A program made the position numbers and the translations under genes. Under the pieces are notes generated by a model that saw only the letters and a list, made by a program, of their open reading frames with translations, did not search any database and was not told the origin of the DNA. Below are positions 63,932-64,000 of a stretch of 64,000 nucleotides of DNA, in pieces (position 1 is the first letter of the stretch; the number at the start of each line of letters is the position of its first letter). The stretch lies in the NCBI GenBank assembly GCA_020253445.1, contig JADCBP010000001.1:248001-312000 (forward strand), in the 5' to 3' direction. The stretch is from Methylobacterium sp. (GTDB lineage: Bacteria > Pseudomonadota > Alphaproteobacteria > Rhizobiales > Beijerinckiaceae).

Positions 63932-64000
63932 GCCCTCATGCCGAGCGAGGCGGATGATCGCGTTCTGGACTTGCCGTTTACGGATACAACCTTAGTCTTA

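Noticed and set aside
63938-64000. Possible start of another plus-strand gene after ychF (MPSEADDRVL...).
   Set aside because: No ribosome-binding site is visible and only 21 codons lie in the window, so it cannot be supported.

Overview
This is a GC-rich stretch of alphaproteobacterial chromosome, most likely from the order Hyphomicrobiales (Rhizobiales). The support is gene order and content: carA, yqeY, dnaG and rpoD in one neighbourhood; carB-greA followed by an Lrp regulator, an ELM1-like gene and trxB; lgt-midA-pgeF; ubiK-ybjN-proC; uvrC-pgsA-moaD-moaE; a tripartite-tricarboxylate (TTT) binding protein; and a dispersed intergenic repeat of a rhizobial type. Genus assignment is not possible from what can be seen. 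I saw no rRNA, tRNA, CRISPR array, prophage or insertion sequence.

Layout. 1-2.3 kb: a partial LysE/RhtB exporter and rpoD. 2.6-7.2 kb: dnaG, a brnTA toxin-antitoxin pair lying between dnaG and yqeY, then yqeY and carA. 7.3-10.7 kb: a small cytochrome c, a methyltransferase, a small AT-richer orphan gene, and a gtrA / M48 protease / lemA operon. 11-19 kb: carB, greA, a secreted protein, an Lrp regulator, an ELM1-like protein, trxB and a LysR regulator. 19.4-29 kb: msrP, an acyl-CoA ligase, a drug/metabolite exporter coupled to a stand-alone Ada-type zinc domain, an M15-like peptidase, an aminotransferase, a TTT binding protein, an SbmA/BacA-like membrane protein that stops where an ATPase domain would begin, and a PQQ sugar dehydrogenase. 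29.6-40.5 kb: a SemiSWEET, uvrB, several small secreted or membrane proteins (one of 27 residues), an amidase, an extensin-like lipoprotein, an RNase T2, rlmJ, a GST and an outer-membrane beta-barrel.

40.7-64 kb: an LPS-type glycosyltransferase, a pteridine-reductase-like SDR, pgeF-midA-lgt, ubiK, ybjN, proC, a TetR regulator, csaA, a histidine kinase / response regulator / MarR operon divergent from ilvE, a two-receiver response regulator, moaE-moaD-pgsA-uvrC, a lipoprotein, prs, a GNAT acetyltransferase, a chemoreceptor, rplY, pth and ychF.

Most of the window is housekeeping: transcription and replication initiation, pyrimidine/arginine precursor synthesis (carAB), excision repair (uvrB, uvrC), redox repair (trxB, msrP), molybdopterin synthesis (moaDE, whose product MsrP needs), lipoprotein and phospholipid synthesis, and translation. 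I found no clear undescribed multi-gene system. The most interesting signals are small: a near-perfect promoter with an overlapping palindrome before brnTA, a MarR-type operator between the two-component operon and ilvE, a 27-residue membrane protein, the coupled exporter/Ada-zinc gene pair, a primase that keeps one of four zinc ligands, a BacA-like protein whose last codons lie inside its neighbour's terminator, and repeats that supply the stop codons of convergent genes.
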